Assembly: GCA_024704175.1 (NCBI GenBank)
Contig: CP085629.1
Coordinates: 1,612,001-1,676,000, forward strand
DNA: 64,000 bases
Source of the DNA: Paenibacillus sp. P25
GTDB taxonomy: Bacteria; Bacillota; Bacilli; Paenibacillales; NBRC-103111
Reading direction: 5' to 3'
Made by a program: the position numbers and the translations under genes. The notes beneath the pieces are model-generated. The model was not told the DNA's origin. It ran no database searches and saw only the letters and a list, made by a program, of their open reading frames with translations. Positions 17,813 through 26,291 of the stretch are shown piece by piece (positions within the stretch are counted from its first letter, which is position 1; each line of letters starts with the position of its first letter).

Positions 17813-19044
17813 GGACGCTCGGTACGATCATTTCCTTTACTTATACGGAGCGGTTTTGCGGTCCAAAGGATTTCTATGGACGACCTTGATTACCGTCGTT
17901 CTGATCGGGTCGCTGCTGTGGATACCGAAGCTCGTGTCGGAGTTCTCCTCCGGTGAGAAGGGCACGGTGTTGGTGGAGGATCCGCTGAAGCTTGTAAGCG
18001 GCGCGGAGGAGCTGAGCAAGGGCGTTTCCGCGGACTACCGCTGGGAGCCGCTGAACGGAGACAAGCGGGAATCCGCGCTCGAACGGCTTAAGCAGGAGGA
18101 GGAGGTAAAAGGGGTCGTAACGCTCGGCGAAGCGGGAGGCCTGCCGGTCCTGGATATCGCCGTCCGGAAGAAGGACGACCTGCCCTTGGTGGAGGAGCTG
18201 ACCCGCTTCGTCCGGGAGCGACTCACGCTGCGCCAGATGGATGAGCTCTCGCTGACGCAGCGTCAAAAGGAGCGAGCTGACGGCGCCGCCCGAGGTGAAA
18301 CTGCAGGAGCTGACGGCGGGGGCGAAGTCGAAGGAAACGACGCTGGCGCCGATTTATTTTATGATCCTGCTGCTGTACTTCATGATCATCTCTTACGGCG
18401 GTTCCGTCGCGTCGGCGGTAGCCGTCGAGAAAGGCTCCCGGATTAAGGAGGTGCTGATCACCAAAGTCCGGCCGGTTCAGTCGCTGTTCGGCAAGGTGAT
18501 CGGCGTCGGCCTTGCCGGCCTGACGCAATTTCTGCTGATCGTGCTGGGCGCTGTCCTGTGGTTCCTGCTGTCCGGCGGACAGGCGGTGCGGATCGGCGGA
18601 CTGTCGCTTGATTTATCGGCCGTGTCCGGAGCGACGCTGTTTTATTTTGTCCTGTTCTTCCTGCTCGGCTATTTCTTCTATGCCTCCTTGTATGCCGCGC
18701 TCGGCTCGCTCGTCAGCCGGGCAGAAGAGATGAATAACGCGACGATGCCGCTGTCGATCCTGGTGATGCTTGCTTTCTTTGCCGGGATGGTCGCTCTCGG
18801 CTATCCGGACAGCGTCTGGACAGCCGTGGCTTCTTATATTCCGTTCTTTACGCCGATCCTCATGTTCGTCCGGGTGGGGATGACGGATATTTCACCTCTG
18901 GCCGTGGTGCCGCCGACACTCATCCTGCTCGCCTCCGTTGCCGGCGGATGTCTCTTGGCCGCCAAGATTTACAGCGTAGGGGTGCTGCTGTACGGCCAGC
19001 GCCCTACGATGAGAGCGGTATGGAAAGCGATGACCTATCGATGA
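17809..19044 (+). CDS. ABC-2 type transporter permease (two apparent frameshifts)
   Basis: About 410 residues, NatB-like. It starts MRTLGTIISFTYTER, then slips near 17853 to reach VLRSKGFLWTTLITVVLIGS, the first membrane span. A long extracytoplasmic loop follows. A second slip near 18270 joins SLTQRQKER to LTAPPEVKLQELTAGAKSKE. The C-terminal half has five or six spans, including IYFMILLLYFMIISYGGSVA, FLLGYFFYASLYAALGSLV and SILVMLAFFAGMVALGYP. It pairs with the preceding ATPase through an ATGA overlap. Confidence 0.86.
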
Positions 19045-19058
19045 AAGGAGCCGTTCAA

Positions 19059-19886
19059 TTGCGGACAAGCCAAATGGTGGAACAAGCTTTGCCGGTAGAG
19101 GACTATGCCGCCCCAGCGGCTTCGGCCCGTCCGCCGCTGCATCACCGGGGCATCATTACGGGGGCCGGACGGGGCATCGGCGCTGAGCTGGCGGAACGGT
19201 TCGCCCGGGCGGGCGCCTCGCCGCTGCTCACGGAGCTTCCGGGAGAGATGGAGCGCCTGACGGCGCATGCGGATAAGATCCGATCGCGGTATGGAACGCC
19301 GGTGGTCTGCGAGACGCTGGATGTGCGGGAAGCCGGACAAATCAAGTCCGTCGTACGGATCGCGGAGGAGCAGCTGGGCGGGCTCGAGCCGCTTATCAAC
19401 AACGCCGGCGTCAACCTGCTGGCGCCTTCTCTGCATGTAACGCCCGAGCAGTGGGATTGGGTAGTAGATATTAATTTGAAGGGCAATTTCTTCATGACGC
19501 AGGAAGCGGCCAAGCTGATGGTCAAGCGGAAATCGGGCTCCATCGTCTTTATCGCTTCCCAGCACGGGGTGGTCGGCAACGAGCAGCGGGCGCCTTACTG
19601 CGCCAGCAAAGGCGGTCTCGTCAATCTGACGCGGGCGCTGGCTGTCGAATGGGCGCGCTATGGCCTGCGCGTCAATTGTGTATCGCCGACGTTCGTCCAT
19701 ACCCACGGTAACGACGATGTGATGAACGACGCCAATTTTCAGCGGCTCAACCTTCCGCGTATCCCGCTGCGCCGCTTTGCCCGGCCGGAGGATGTGGCCG
19801 AAGCCGTGCTGTTCCTTGCCTCGCCTTCTTCCGGCATGATTACGGGCCATAATCTGCTCGTGGACGGCGGTTGGACGGCTCAGTGA
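19059..19886 (+). CDS. Short-chain dehydrogenase/reductase of the daptide-like cluster
   Basis: About 275 residues and intact. The cofactor motif TGAGRGIG is near residue 36. LINNAGVN, the catalytic Ser in IVFIASQHG, the YCASK pair (Tyr and Lys) and the ending GHNLLVDGGWTAQ follow the classical SDR pattern. AAAGGAG lies 8 bases before TTG 19059; an ATG 18 bases upstream is an alternative. Daptide biosynthesis needs a dehydrogenase to oxidise the side chain of the C-terminal Thr so that it loses CO2. I infer that this SDR fills that step, since no other alcohol dehydrogenase is present in the operon. Direct proof is lacking. Confidence 0.83.
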   Translation: MRTSQMVEQALPVEDYAAPAASARPPLHHRGIITGAGRGIGAELAERFARAGASPLLTELPGEMERLTAHADKIRSRYGTPVVCETLDVREAGQIKSVVRIAEEQLGGLEPLINNAGVNLLAPSLHVTPEQWDWVVDINLKGNFFMTQEAAKLMVKRKSGSIVFIASQHGVVGNEQRAPYCASKGGLVNLTRALAVEWARYGLRVNCVSPTFVHTHGNDDVMNDANFQRLNLPRIPLRRFARPEDVAEAVLFLASPSSGMITGHNLLVDGGWTAQ

Positions 19887-19890
19887 ACTC

Positions 19891-19993
19891 GTCCGGCAAG
19901 CCGGACATCGGGGAATCAGATGGAGACTCTACTCCACCTGATTCAAGGCCCACCTATAGAGGTGGGGTCTTAACCCGATAATTAGTTTATCGG
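19891..19993 (+). promoter_or_regulatory. Four tandem hairpins in the spacer between dehydrogenase and methyltransferase
   Basis: In the 142-base gap four inverted repeats follow one another. They are GTCCGGC/GCCGGAC (19891), AATCAGATGGAG/CTCCACCTGATT (about 19914), CCCACCT/AGGTGGG (about 19950) and CCGATAA/TTATCGG (19975-19993). None is followed by a clean T tract. They may act in mRNA processing or differential expression inside the operon. Confidence 0.5.
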
Positions 19994-20028
19994 ATAACGC
20001 GAATTACCAAACAATGGAGGGAAGCAGG

Positions 20029-20852
20029 ATGGTGGTCGAAACGATGCCCTATTTCGGTTTGTTCAAGCAGCTTCGGGAGCTGAACCTGCCGAATACGGCG
20101 GACTATGATTTATATCAAGGCTATTACGCGCAGTTCTATGAAGCGGTGACGGTGCGTACCGACTACGATATTCCCATTTATCTGGAGCAGGCGAAGCAGA
20201 CGGGCGGTCCCGTGTTGGATCTGGCCTGCGGCTCGGGCCGGGTGCTGATGCATCTGGCGAACGCGGGATACCCGGTAACCGGCGTTGATTTATCTGCGGA
20301 CATGCTTCAGCTGTGCCGGCGGAAGCTGCAGCAGCTGCCGCCCCGCATCAAGGAGAACGTCTCGCTCGTGCAGAGCGATATGACGGAATTCGAGCTGGGC
20401 GGTACCTTCGGGCTGATTGTCCTGTCGGCGACCAGCATCACGCTTCTGGATGATCTCGGGAAGGTGGAGCGTCTGTTCCGTACGGTTCACCGGCATTTGT
20501 CCCTGGGCGGGCGCTTCGTCTTCGATCTGTCCAATCCGCAGGAGCATGCCCACCAGACGCTTAGGGACGGCAAAGCATCAACATTTTTACGATGAACCAG
20601 AGCGCCGTGCACAAGCAGTTTGTTCTCGTCGGCGAAGAGAAAGAGAACGGCGGGGAGTCGGGCCTGATGAATTTCTATGCGGAAGTGATCGAGGGGGAAC
20701 GGACGATGCGGTTCTTCGGCTCGACGCGCAAGCACTATCATCCGGAGGAGCGGCTCTTGGCACTGGCGGAGCCGGTGGGATTCCGGCTGCTCGAGGAGCG
20801 GAAGCTGACCGTAGACCAGGAAGAGGTTCAATTTTTTATTTTACAAAAATGA
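20029..20852 (+). CDS. SAM-dependent methyltransferase, daptide-type candidate (one apparent frameshift)
   Basis: About 274 residues of the class I (Rossmann) methyltransferase fold. Motif I VLDLACGSGRVLMHLANAG is near residue 60, the acidic residue in GVDLSADML follows, and LIVLSATSITLLDD corresponds to motif IV. A slip near 20583 joins HAHQTLRDGK to a C-terminal beta-rich part (HKQFVLVGEEKENGGESGLM) that ends at 20852. GGAGGG precedes ATG 20029. In daptide pathways an enzyme of this class dimethylates the new C-terminal amine. Context (aminotransferase, Thr-ending precursors) suggests the same here. Confidence 0.84.
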
Positions 20853-20870
20853 CGACAAGGGGCGCTTCGA

Positions 20871-21450
20871 ATGGACGTGGCGATTGCATTGCTTCATTTT
20901 GACGACAAGGCTTATGCCTTGATGGAAGGCCAGCTCGCGAAGCTGGGACTGACCCCGGTGCGTGCGGCTTCCTATGAAGAAATTCCGCCGAATGCGGCTT
21001 TGTGCGTTCTTTACGAGGCCGAACGATACGGGGCGGAGTTCAACCGGATCGCTTATGAACGCGGATGGAGCTGGTTCGCCGGTGCAGTTCTCGCATACGG
21101 TCGGCCGCATCGGGCCGCTCATTGTTCCGGATGAAACGTGCTGCTACGCCTGTTACGAGCTGCGGCTCCAATCGAACGGCGCATCGGGTCTAACCCAGCG
21201 GCCGCAGGTGTTCGATCTGTCGCAATCCCTGGTGCTGGGAATCGTGTCGCTGGAGATCGTCAAGTGGCTGTCCCGGGATAAAAATACGTTCCTGCCGCTC
21301 ACCCTGGAGCATTCGCTGGAATTCGACGCCTTTTACCTGCAGGGAGATCTCCAGCCGGTCTACCGGGTGCCTAGCTGTCCTGTGTGCGGCGCCCGTTCCA
21401 AGCCTGAAGCGGCCCCGCAATCCTGGATGCCGGGGACGCTAGCGAGGTGA
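20871..21450 (+). CDS. ThiF/E1-like TOMM cyclodehydratase partner (C-protein-like; one apparent frameshift)
   Basis: About 193 residues. Azoline-forming YcaO enzymes often need an E1-like partner that carries the substrate. After a slip near 21085 (GWSWF to PVQFSHTVGRIGPL) the protein shows the characteristic PLIVPDETCCYACYELRLQSN. It also has VFDLSQSLVLGIVSLEIVKW and a second cysteine pair PSCPVCGARSKP; together CYAC and CPVC look like the structural zinc site of these proteins. It is shorter than most C or F proteins and lacks an obvious N-terminal winged helix, so recognition could come from other RRE domains in the cluster. It ends in a GTGA overlap region with the YcaO gene. Confidence 0.78.
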
Positions 21451-21455
21451 GCCTA

Positions 21456-22790
21456 ATGAACAAGCGACTGATCAAGAAGAACGACCGCTATGAGCTCGCC
21501 CCGTCGCTCGCCCGTGCACTCGGTTCGCGAGGGGGCATCGTGCGGAGCCTGATGAGCATGTCGCCGGATGCCGGGGACCCGCCGCTATTCGTCAGCGTAG
21601 CCGCGCCCGCCAATCCACGGCACTTGGTCGCGGGACGCCACGGGCTGATCGACCACTTCGCGAGCGGAGTGGGCTATACGCTCGCGGAAGCAAACAATAC
21701 GGCTGTGGCCGAAGCGGTAGAACGGTACTGTGCGGCTTACGATCTGCCGGAAGGGACCGTCGCAGGCTCGTGGAAGGAACTCGGGGAAGAAGCGCTTCAC
21801 CCGGACGAGCCGCCGCTGTTTACCCCGGAGCAGTACGGTACCTGGAACTTTCCGTACACCCTTTTCGAGGAATCGACCCGGCTGCGCTGGGTGAAGGGGC
21901 GGAGTCTTACGACGGGCAGGGAGAAGTGGGTGCCGGCTGCTTTGGCTTGGGACTCTTACCTGCCTATGGAGGCGGGGAAGCGCAGATTTGCTTCGGCTTC
22001 ATGACAGGCTCGGCCTGCGGAGCCACGATGGACCAGGCCGTATTGAGCGGGCTGCTCGAGATTATCGAACGCGACGCTTTTATGATCATGTGGTACAACC
22101 GGCTGTCTCTTCCCCGGCTTGATTTGGCTTCGTGCCCGCGGCTTGCGGAGCGGTTCCGGGTCTATACGGAGCAAAGCCGTTTCCAGCTTCATCTGGTGAA
22201 CACGACGTCGGACCTCGGCGTGCCTTCGGTCTTCGGCGTTCTTAAGACGCGCGACGGCAAGGTATGTATCGGCGGGGCCGCCCGGCTCACGCAAGAGGAA
22301 GCCGTCAAGAAGACGCTGTTTGAAATTTCGCAGCTGTTTATGGGCAACAAGCATGTTTTGTATCAAGCCAGCCCGAAATCGATGCTGCCGTCGGATGTTA
22401 CGGAGTACGGGATGCGCCTGGATTACTATGCGCGACCTTACGCTTCCGAGGAGCTGGAATTCACCTATGCCTCCCCTATGCTGGAACCGATCGGCTCGGA
22501 GCCGGTACTGCCGGATGAATCCGTCGCGGCCCGGGTGCAGGGGCTTGTAAGGCGTCTTGAAGCGTGTGGATTGGAAGTCATCGTCGTCGATCTGACAACG
22601 GAGGAAGTGCGGAAGCTGGGCCTGACCGTCGTGAAAGTCATTGTGCCGGGAGCCGTCGAGCTCGCCCCGCAGCGAAAAGGAACGCGTCCTCACTAGCAGG
22701 CGCATTTACGAGGTGCCCGTGAAGCTTGGGCTGATGGAGCGGCCTCTGGAGGCCTGGGAGCTGAATCCGAGCCCGCACCCGTTCCCCTGA
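21456..22790 (+). CDS. YcaO-domain cyclodehydratase (two apparent frameshifts)
   Basis: About 444 residues from three frames (slips near 21955 and 22670; the second is one extra A in an A run). YcaO proteins use ATP to activate backbone amides, making azolines, thioamides or amidines. The N-terminal ATP-site region GVGYTLAEANNTAVAEAVERY is present. The central GSACGATMDQAVLSGLLEII with ERDAFMIMWYN and VVDLTTEEVRKLGLTVVKVI are typical, and the C-terminal end is ELNPSPHPFP, matching the Pro-rich tail needed by azoline-forming YcaOs. GAGGTGA precedes ATG 21456. The substrate is not obvious: the four precursors in the operon contain no Cys and few Ser/Thr. Confidence 0.88.
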
Positions 22791-22819
22791 CGAACTATGG
22801 AAAAAGGAAGCGTGATCCC

Positions 22820-23561
22820 ATGCAGCTGAAATTTATCGATTGGCGTGCCGAATACGAAGGTGAGCAGGATCATCCGGCTCACCTTTATCATATCCAGTCC
22901 CGGCGGGGTGCCCTGGATTCGTGGAAGGAGCGGTCCCGCCTGAAAACGCTCAAAGCCTTCGCAGCTCACGCAGGGAAAAACATTCATGCGTCGAAGCGCT
23001 ATTTTTCCGCGCCGGGCTATTCGCTGGCATCTCCGGAATCCGCGCCAGCGGGTCTGCGCCCGGCCCTTGCGGTACTAGCCCGCCTGCACGCTTCGCCGGA
23101 AGCGCCGCTGCTGGATTACGCGCCGCTGGAAGAAGCGCTGGAGCCGCCTGCCGATGCGCTGCACCGGCCTGATCTGTATTATCTTGACCTGAGCGAGGGT
23201 GAGGCGGCGCTTTACTATTACTGCGCCCCGACGGCGGAGCTGCAGTTCGTCCGTTCGGCCGAGGCGGGTCAGGCCGTCAGATGGTTTCCGGCTCGCTCCG
23301 CCGCAAGGCGCCGAAGGGCTGTTCCTGTGTACGGCGAATCTCCTGCGCCGCCAGAAGCTGTTCGGCGACCGGGGCTACCGGATCGCTCTGCTGGAGGCGG
23401 GTCGCCTGAGCGGACGGCTGGCCGGCTGTGCGGAAGCATCCGGCGGCCTGGCGGTGAAGCCGACTGCGGCCTTTTACGATAAGGAAGTGAACGGGCCGCT
23501 TGGGATGGACGGCGTATTCGAGGCGTGCCTGATGGTGGACTGGTTGGTTAAGACGGAGTGA
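22820..23561 (+). CDS. SagB/nitroreductase-like FMN dehydrogenase (one apparent frameshift)
   Basis: About 247 residues. It resembles the SagB/McbC-type oxidases that turn azolines into azoles. The N-terminal part (HLYHIQSRRGALDSWKERSR onward, with KRYFSAPG and PEAPLLDY) matches the SagB prefix. After a slip near 23290 the C-terminal part has LLRRQKLFGDRGYRIALLEA, GRLSGRLAGCAEASGGLA and GPLGMDGVFEACLMVDW, the standard FMN-binding nitroreductase end. Relatively short for the family. Last gene of the operon, 29 bases after ycaO. If active, the final product should carry an oxidised heterocycle. Confidence 0.78.
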
Positions 23562-23576
23562 ATGTAAAAAATATTT

Positions 23577-23634
23577 TAATATAGGTTAGAAATACTTTAC
23601 TTTAAGTTAGAAATATGTTACATTTCTGCTGTAA
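23577..23634. repeat. Direct repeats GTTAGAAATA in an AT-rich spacer
   Basis: GGTTAGAAATACTTTAC and AAGTTAGAAATATGTTAC are near-identical and about 20 bases apart (two turns of DNA), in the otherwise gene-free 23562-23954 stretch. They could be a regulator site, for example of the nearby XRE protein. Confidence 0.35.
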
Positions 23635-23675
23635 AGCTTTCGAAGCGGTTTTGCAAAGCAAAAACCAAGATTAGA

Positions 23676-23863
23676 GAGAAACAAGATAGAAAACCGAAAG
23701 GCAAATAGGCTGAGTATCCCCTGCAGGAGCGAAAGCGCCCGCCTTTGTTATCGGAAAATTTCCGCTTACCTGCGATTCATTTGAATATTTTCCGATAACA
23801 ACAGCGGCCGGAAGGGGATGCTCTGCCGGGGAAGTCAACAGATTTCTATCCTTTGGTTTCTCC
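23676..23863. repeat. Palindromic interspersed repeat, copy B
   Basis: Outer arms GAGAAACAAGATAGAAA and TTTCTATCCTTTGGTTTCTC enclose GAGTATCCCC/GGGGATGCTC and an inner stem TATCGGAAAAT/ATTTTCCGATA. The conserved single-stranded blocks GGAGCGAAAGCG..CGCCTTTGT and ACAACAGCGGCCGGAA are as in copies A and C, but both stems have different, self-complementary sequences. Copies of a short hairpin unit (GCTTTCGAAG.GG followed by a TTTTGC/GCAAAA hairpin) lie on both sides, at about 23634-23668 and 23866-23945. Confidence 0.78.
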
Positions 23864-23954
23864 TATGCTTTCGAAGTGGTTTTTGCTACGCAAAACCAGG
23901 CAGATGCTTACGAAGCAGTTTTGCCTACGGCAAAACTTGTAGGAGGGATGTAAC

Positions 23955-24185
23955 ATGAAAAAACAGGGCAGGCTCGAAAATCAACTCCATGTGCTCCGGG
24001 CCGAAAAACGCTGGTCGCAAAAAGATGTAGCCGAAATGCTGAACGTCAGCCGCCAGACGATCCTGTCCATCGAAGCGAACCGGTACAATCCGTCGTTGAT
24101 CCTTGCATTTGAAATTGCCGATTTGTTCGGGAAAGACATCGGTGAAGTGTTCCGATACGTGAAAGATGAGCAGGAGGGTGAGTGA
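23955..24185 (+). CDS. Small XRE/Cro-CI family transcriptional regulator
   Basis: A 76-residue single-domain helix-turn-helix protein: VLRAEKRWSQKDVAEMLNVS then RQTILSIEANRYNPSLILAF and IADLFGKDIGEVFRY. It matches the YozG-like group of small regulators that are co-transcribed with a membrane protein. GTAGGAGGGATG precedes ATG 23955. The next gene starts 1 base after the stop, so both are one unit. Confidence 0.88.
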   Translation: MKKQGRLENQLHVLRAEKRWSQKDVAEMLNVSRQTILSIEANRYNPSLILAFEIADLFGKDIGEVFRYVKDEQEGE

Positions 24186-24186
24186 C

Positions 24187-24485
24187 ATGACATTCAGCGC
24201 GTCGGATATTTGGTTTGTACTTGTGCTGCTGCTGTTTATCGCCGCTTTTTTGGTGATGGTGACGTTTTATGCTAACGAAGGAAAAGACGAACGGGGCCGC
24301 CATATTGTAAGCACGGCCGCAGGCTGGACGTATCCGGTGCTGCTCATCGGGTGGGGTCGCTGGAAATCGGCTACCGGCTGTTTCATTTCGAGCTCGAAAC
24401 GTATCATTCGCTCGTGTTCGTCCTGGTAGCGGTCTGCTACATTGTGCAGGCTTTGGTCCTGTATGTTTTGAAAAAACGCGTTTAA
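24187..24485 (+). CDS. Small membrane protein paired with the XRE regulator (one apparent frameshift)
   Basis: About 99 residues. The first span is WFVLVLLLFIAAFLVMVTFY, followed by ANEGKDERGRHIVSTAAGW and a second span. A slip near 24348 is needed to reach SLEIGYRLFHFELETYHSLV and the last span, AVCYIVQALVLYVL, ending KKRV. The GKDERG segment is typical of DUF2178/DUF3796-like proteins that accompany YozG-type regulators. It may sense or modulate the regulator at the membrane; function unknown. Confidence 0.6.
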
Positions 24486-24557
24486 CGCTTCCAATGACGA
24501 TCGGCGGGTCGCCGTTTCGCTTAACCTGAACCTGGATTGAAAGGATGGATTTGGGCC

Positions 24558-25193
24558 ATGAATCATCTTGTCGGTGTAATGTTGTCTCCGGGAAAGACCT
24601 TCGATGCGATCCGCTCCAAGACGTCTTGGTCCGTGCCTCTGATTGTACTTCTGATTCTGTCCGTTGTGACCGTCTGGCTGCAAATGCCGGTCATTCAGAA
24701 ACTTGCGCTGCAGGCGCTGAAGGATGCGGGGCAGCCCGAGGCGGCCGTCGGCATGACCCTGACGATCACGACGGTGTCCAGCTACATCGGTGGCGTGGTG
24801 GGAACAGCCGCCCTGGTGTTTATTGCCGCCTTTCTGCTGCTTCTGGTCAACATGATGATCAAGGGTGAAGCGAGCTACATGCAGCTTGCCCGGGTGTCTC
24901 TCTTTTCCTATTTTCCTGCGGCGATCGGGGCTCTGCTGACGGGAATCCTGATGCGGCTGAACGACGCGCAGACCTTGCAGGACGTAACCTTAAGCGCTGC
25001 GGTCTTTTTGACGGAGAAGAAGGGTCTATTGTTTAACATTGCGCAGGCGGTTAACCCCTTCAGCATTTGGAGTCTGGTGCTGATGGTCGTGGGGACGGCG
25101 GTCGTTACGATGCGTTCAAAGGCGGCGGTGGCCGCATGGGTTGTGCCCGGCTGGCTTCTGTTCTCGGTGCTTTCAGGATTCTTGCAGAAATAA
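24558..25193 (+). CDS. Yip1 family membrane protein
   Basis: About 211 residues with the Yip1 N-terminal signature (MLSPGKTFDAIRSKTSWSVP) and about five membrane spans, including LIVLLILSVVTVWLQMPVI and LVFIAAFLLLLVNMMIKGEA. It starts a run of genes (24.5-30.9 kb) that includes a membrane fusion protein, an ABC ATPase, a MacB-like permease and a secreted protein. Yip1 proteins recur with such exporters in Firmicutes, but their role is unknown. ATG 24558 is chosen because GGATGG lies at suitable distance. Confidence 0.82.
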   Translation: MNHLVGVMLSPGKTFDAIRSKTSWSVPLIVLLILSVVTVWLQMPVIQKLALQALKDAGQPEAAVGMTLTITTVSSYIGGVVGTAALVFIAAFLLLLVNMMIKGEASYMQLARVSLFSYFPAAIGALLTGILMRLNDAQTLQDVTLSAAVFLTEKKGLLFNIAQAVNPFSIWSLVLMVVGTAVVTMRSKAAVAAWVVPGWLLFSVLSGFLQK

Positions 25194-25220
25194 TTCTGGC
25201 AGAAATATTCGGGAGGCCGT

Positions 25221-26291
25221 ATGTGGAAAAAAGCCGCTTTGGGCGCCGTCATCCTCGGGGTGATCGGCGTTCTCATCTTTGCCAACTTGCAGAAGTTTCA
25301 AAAGAATATCCCCGTACAGCTTGCGCAGGTGACGGAAGGTACGGTACCGGAAGCGATCTTCGTGAACGGCAAGCTGGAATCGCTGCATGAGGTTACGATC
25401 CATCCGGAAGTGACGGGCACGGTCAAGCAGGTCTTTGTGAAGGCGGGCGATTCGGTGAAGAAGGGCCAGCTCCTCTTTCAACTCGACACGTCGGAGCTGG
25501 AGGAGCAGCTGAAGAAAGAAATGAACAGCCTCAGTCTCACGGAGCAGGAGCAGCAGAAGCAGCGGAAGGAGAATTTCGAGGCTTTTAAAAAGAAGCGCTT
25601 CGAGGAAGGACCCTCCGCCGTTCAGGATCCGACCAGCAAGCCGGATAACGAACTGTTCGCTTTGCAGATCGAGTCGCACCGGCTCGCCATCGATGCGCTG
25701 CGCAGCAAAGCCGAGCAGTATGCCGTTAAAGCGTCGGAGGACGGCGTGGTGACGGAGGTCAAAATAAAGGAAGGGCAATCCATTCCAGGCGGTACCCCTG
25801 CCGTGCTGCTCACGGATCCGAACCAGTTGCAAGTTCGCGCCCGTCTGAACGAGCTGGACGCCAACAAGGTGTCGCCGGATATGCAGGCCAAGGTGACGGG
25901 CGACGCCTTCGCGAAAAGCTATGCCGGCAGGATCCGTTTCGTTGCCCCGCAGGCCTCTCTCGCTTCAGCGCAGGCCAAGGAGCAGTCCGTCGAGCTGCTC
26001 GTGCAGCTGAGCGAGACGTCTCCGGAGCTGAAACCGGGTTACTCGGCGACGGTCGAGATTGATCTTCCCGGCAAGCCGCGGCTGGTCGTGCCTGCATCGG
26101 CCGTCAAGCAGGAGGGCGACCAGGCATATGTGTACCAGGTGCGGGAGGGTGTTGCAGTCAAAGCGCCCGTGAAGGTGGGCAAGCAGGATGACCGGCAGGC
26201 CGAAATCCTCGAAGGGCTGAAGGCGGGGGATGCCGTGATCGGATCCGTACCGGCCGTGCTGACGGAAGGCCGCCGGGTGACGGTCTCATGA
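25221..26291 (+). CDS. HlyD/MacA-like membrane fusion (adaptor) subunit
   Basis: A 356-residue protein with an N-terminal signal anchor (AALGAVILGVIGVLIFANL). The biotinyl-lipoyl half-motifs are VTGTVKQVFVKAGDSVKKGQ and ASEDGVVTEVKIKEGQSIPG, separated by a helical hairpin rich in Glu and Lys. Beta-barrel and membrane-proximal domains follow (VPASAVKQEGDQAYVYQV, GLKAGDAVIGSVPAVLTEG). In Gram-positives such adaptors work with MacB-like ABC permeases on the outer face of the membrane. Its last codons overlap the ATPase start, confirming the pairing. Confidence 0.9.
   Translation: MWKKAALGAVILGVIGVLIFANLQKFQKNIPVQLAQVTEGTVPEAIFVNGKLESLHEVTIHPEVTGTVKQVFVKAGDSVKKGQLLFQLDTSELEEQLKKEMNSLSLTEQEQQKQRKENFEAFKKKRFEEGPSAVQDPTSKPDNELFALQIESHRLAIDALRSKAEQYAVKASEDGVVTEVKIKEGQSIPGGTPAVLLTDPNQLQVRARLNELDANKVSPDMQAKVTGDAFAKSYAGRIRFVAPQASLASAQAKEQSVELLVQLSETSPELKPGYSATVEIDLPGKPRLVVPASAVKQEGDQAYVYQVREGVAVKAPVKVGKQDDRQAEILEGLKAGDAVIGSVPAVLTEGRRVTVS

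Noticed and set aside
8132..23561. Interpreting the broken RiPP genes as a decayed cluster
   Set aside because: Similar one-base slips occur in genes all over the window, both sides of each slip keep conserved motifs, and the short precursors are intact. Sequence error is more likely.
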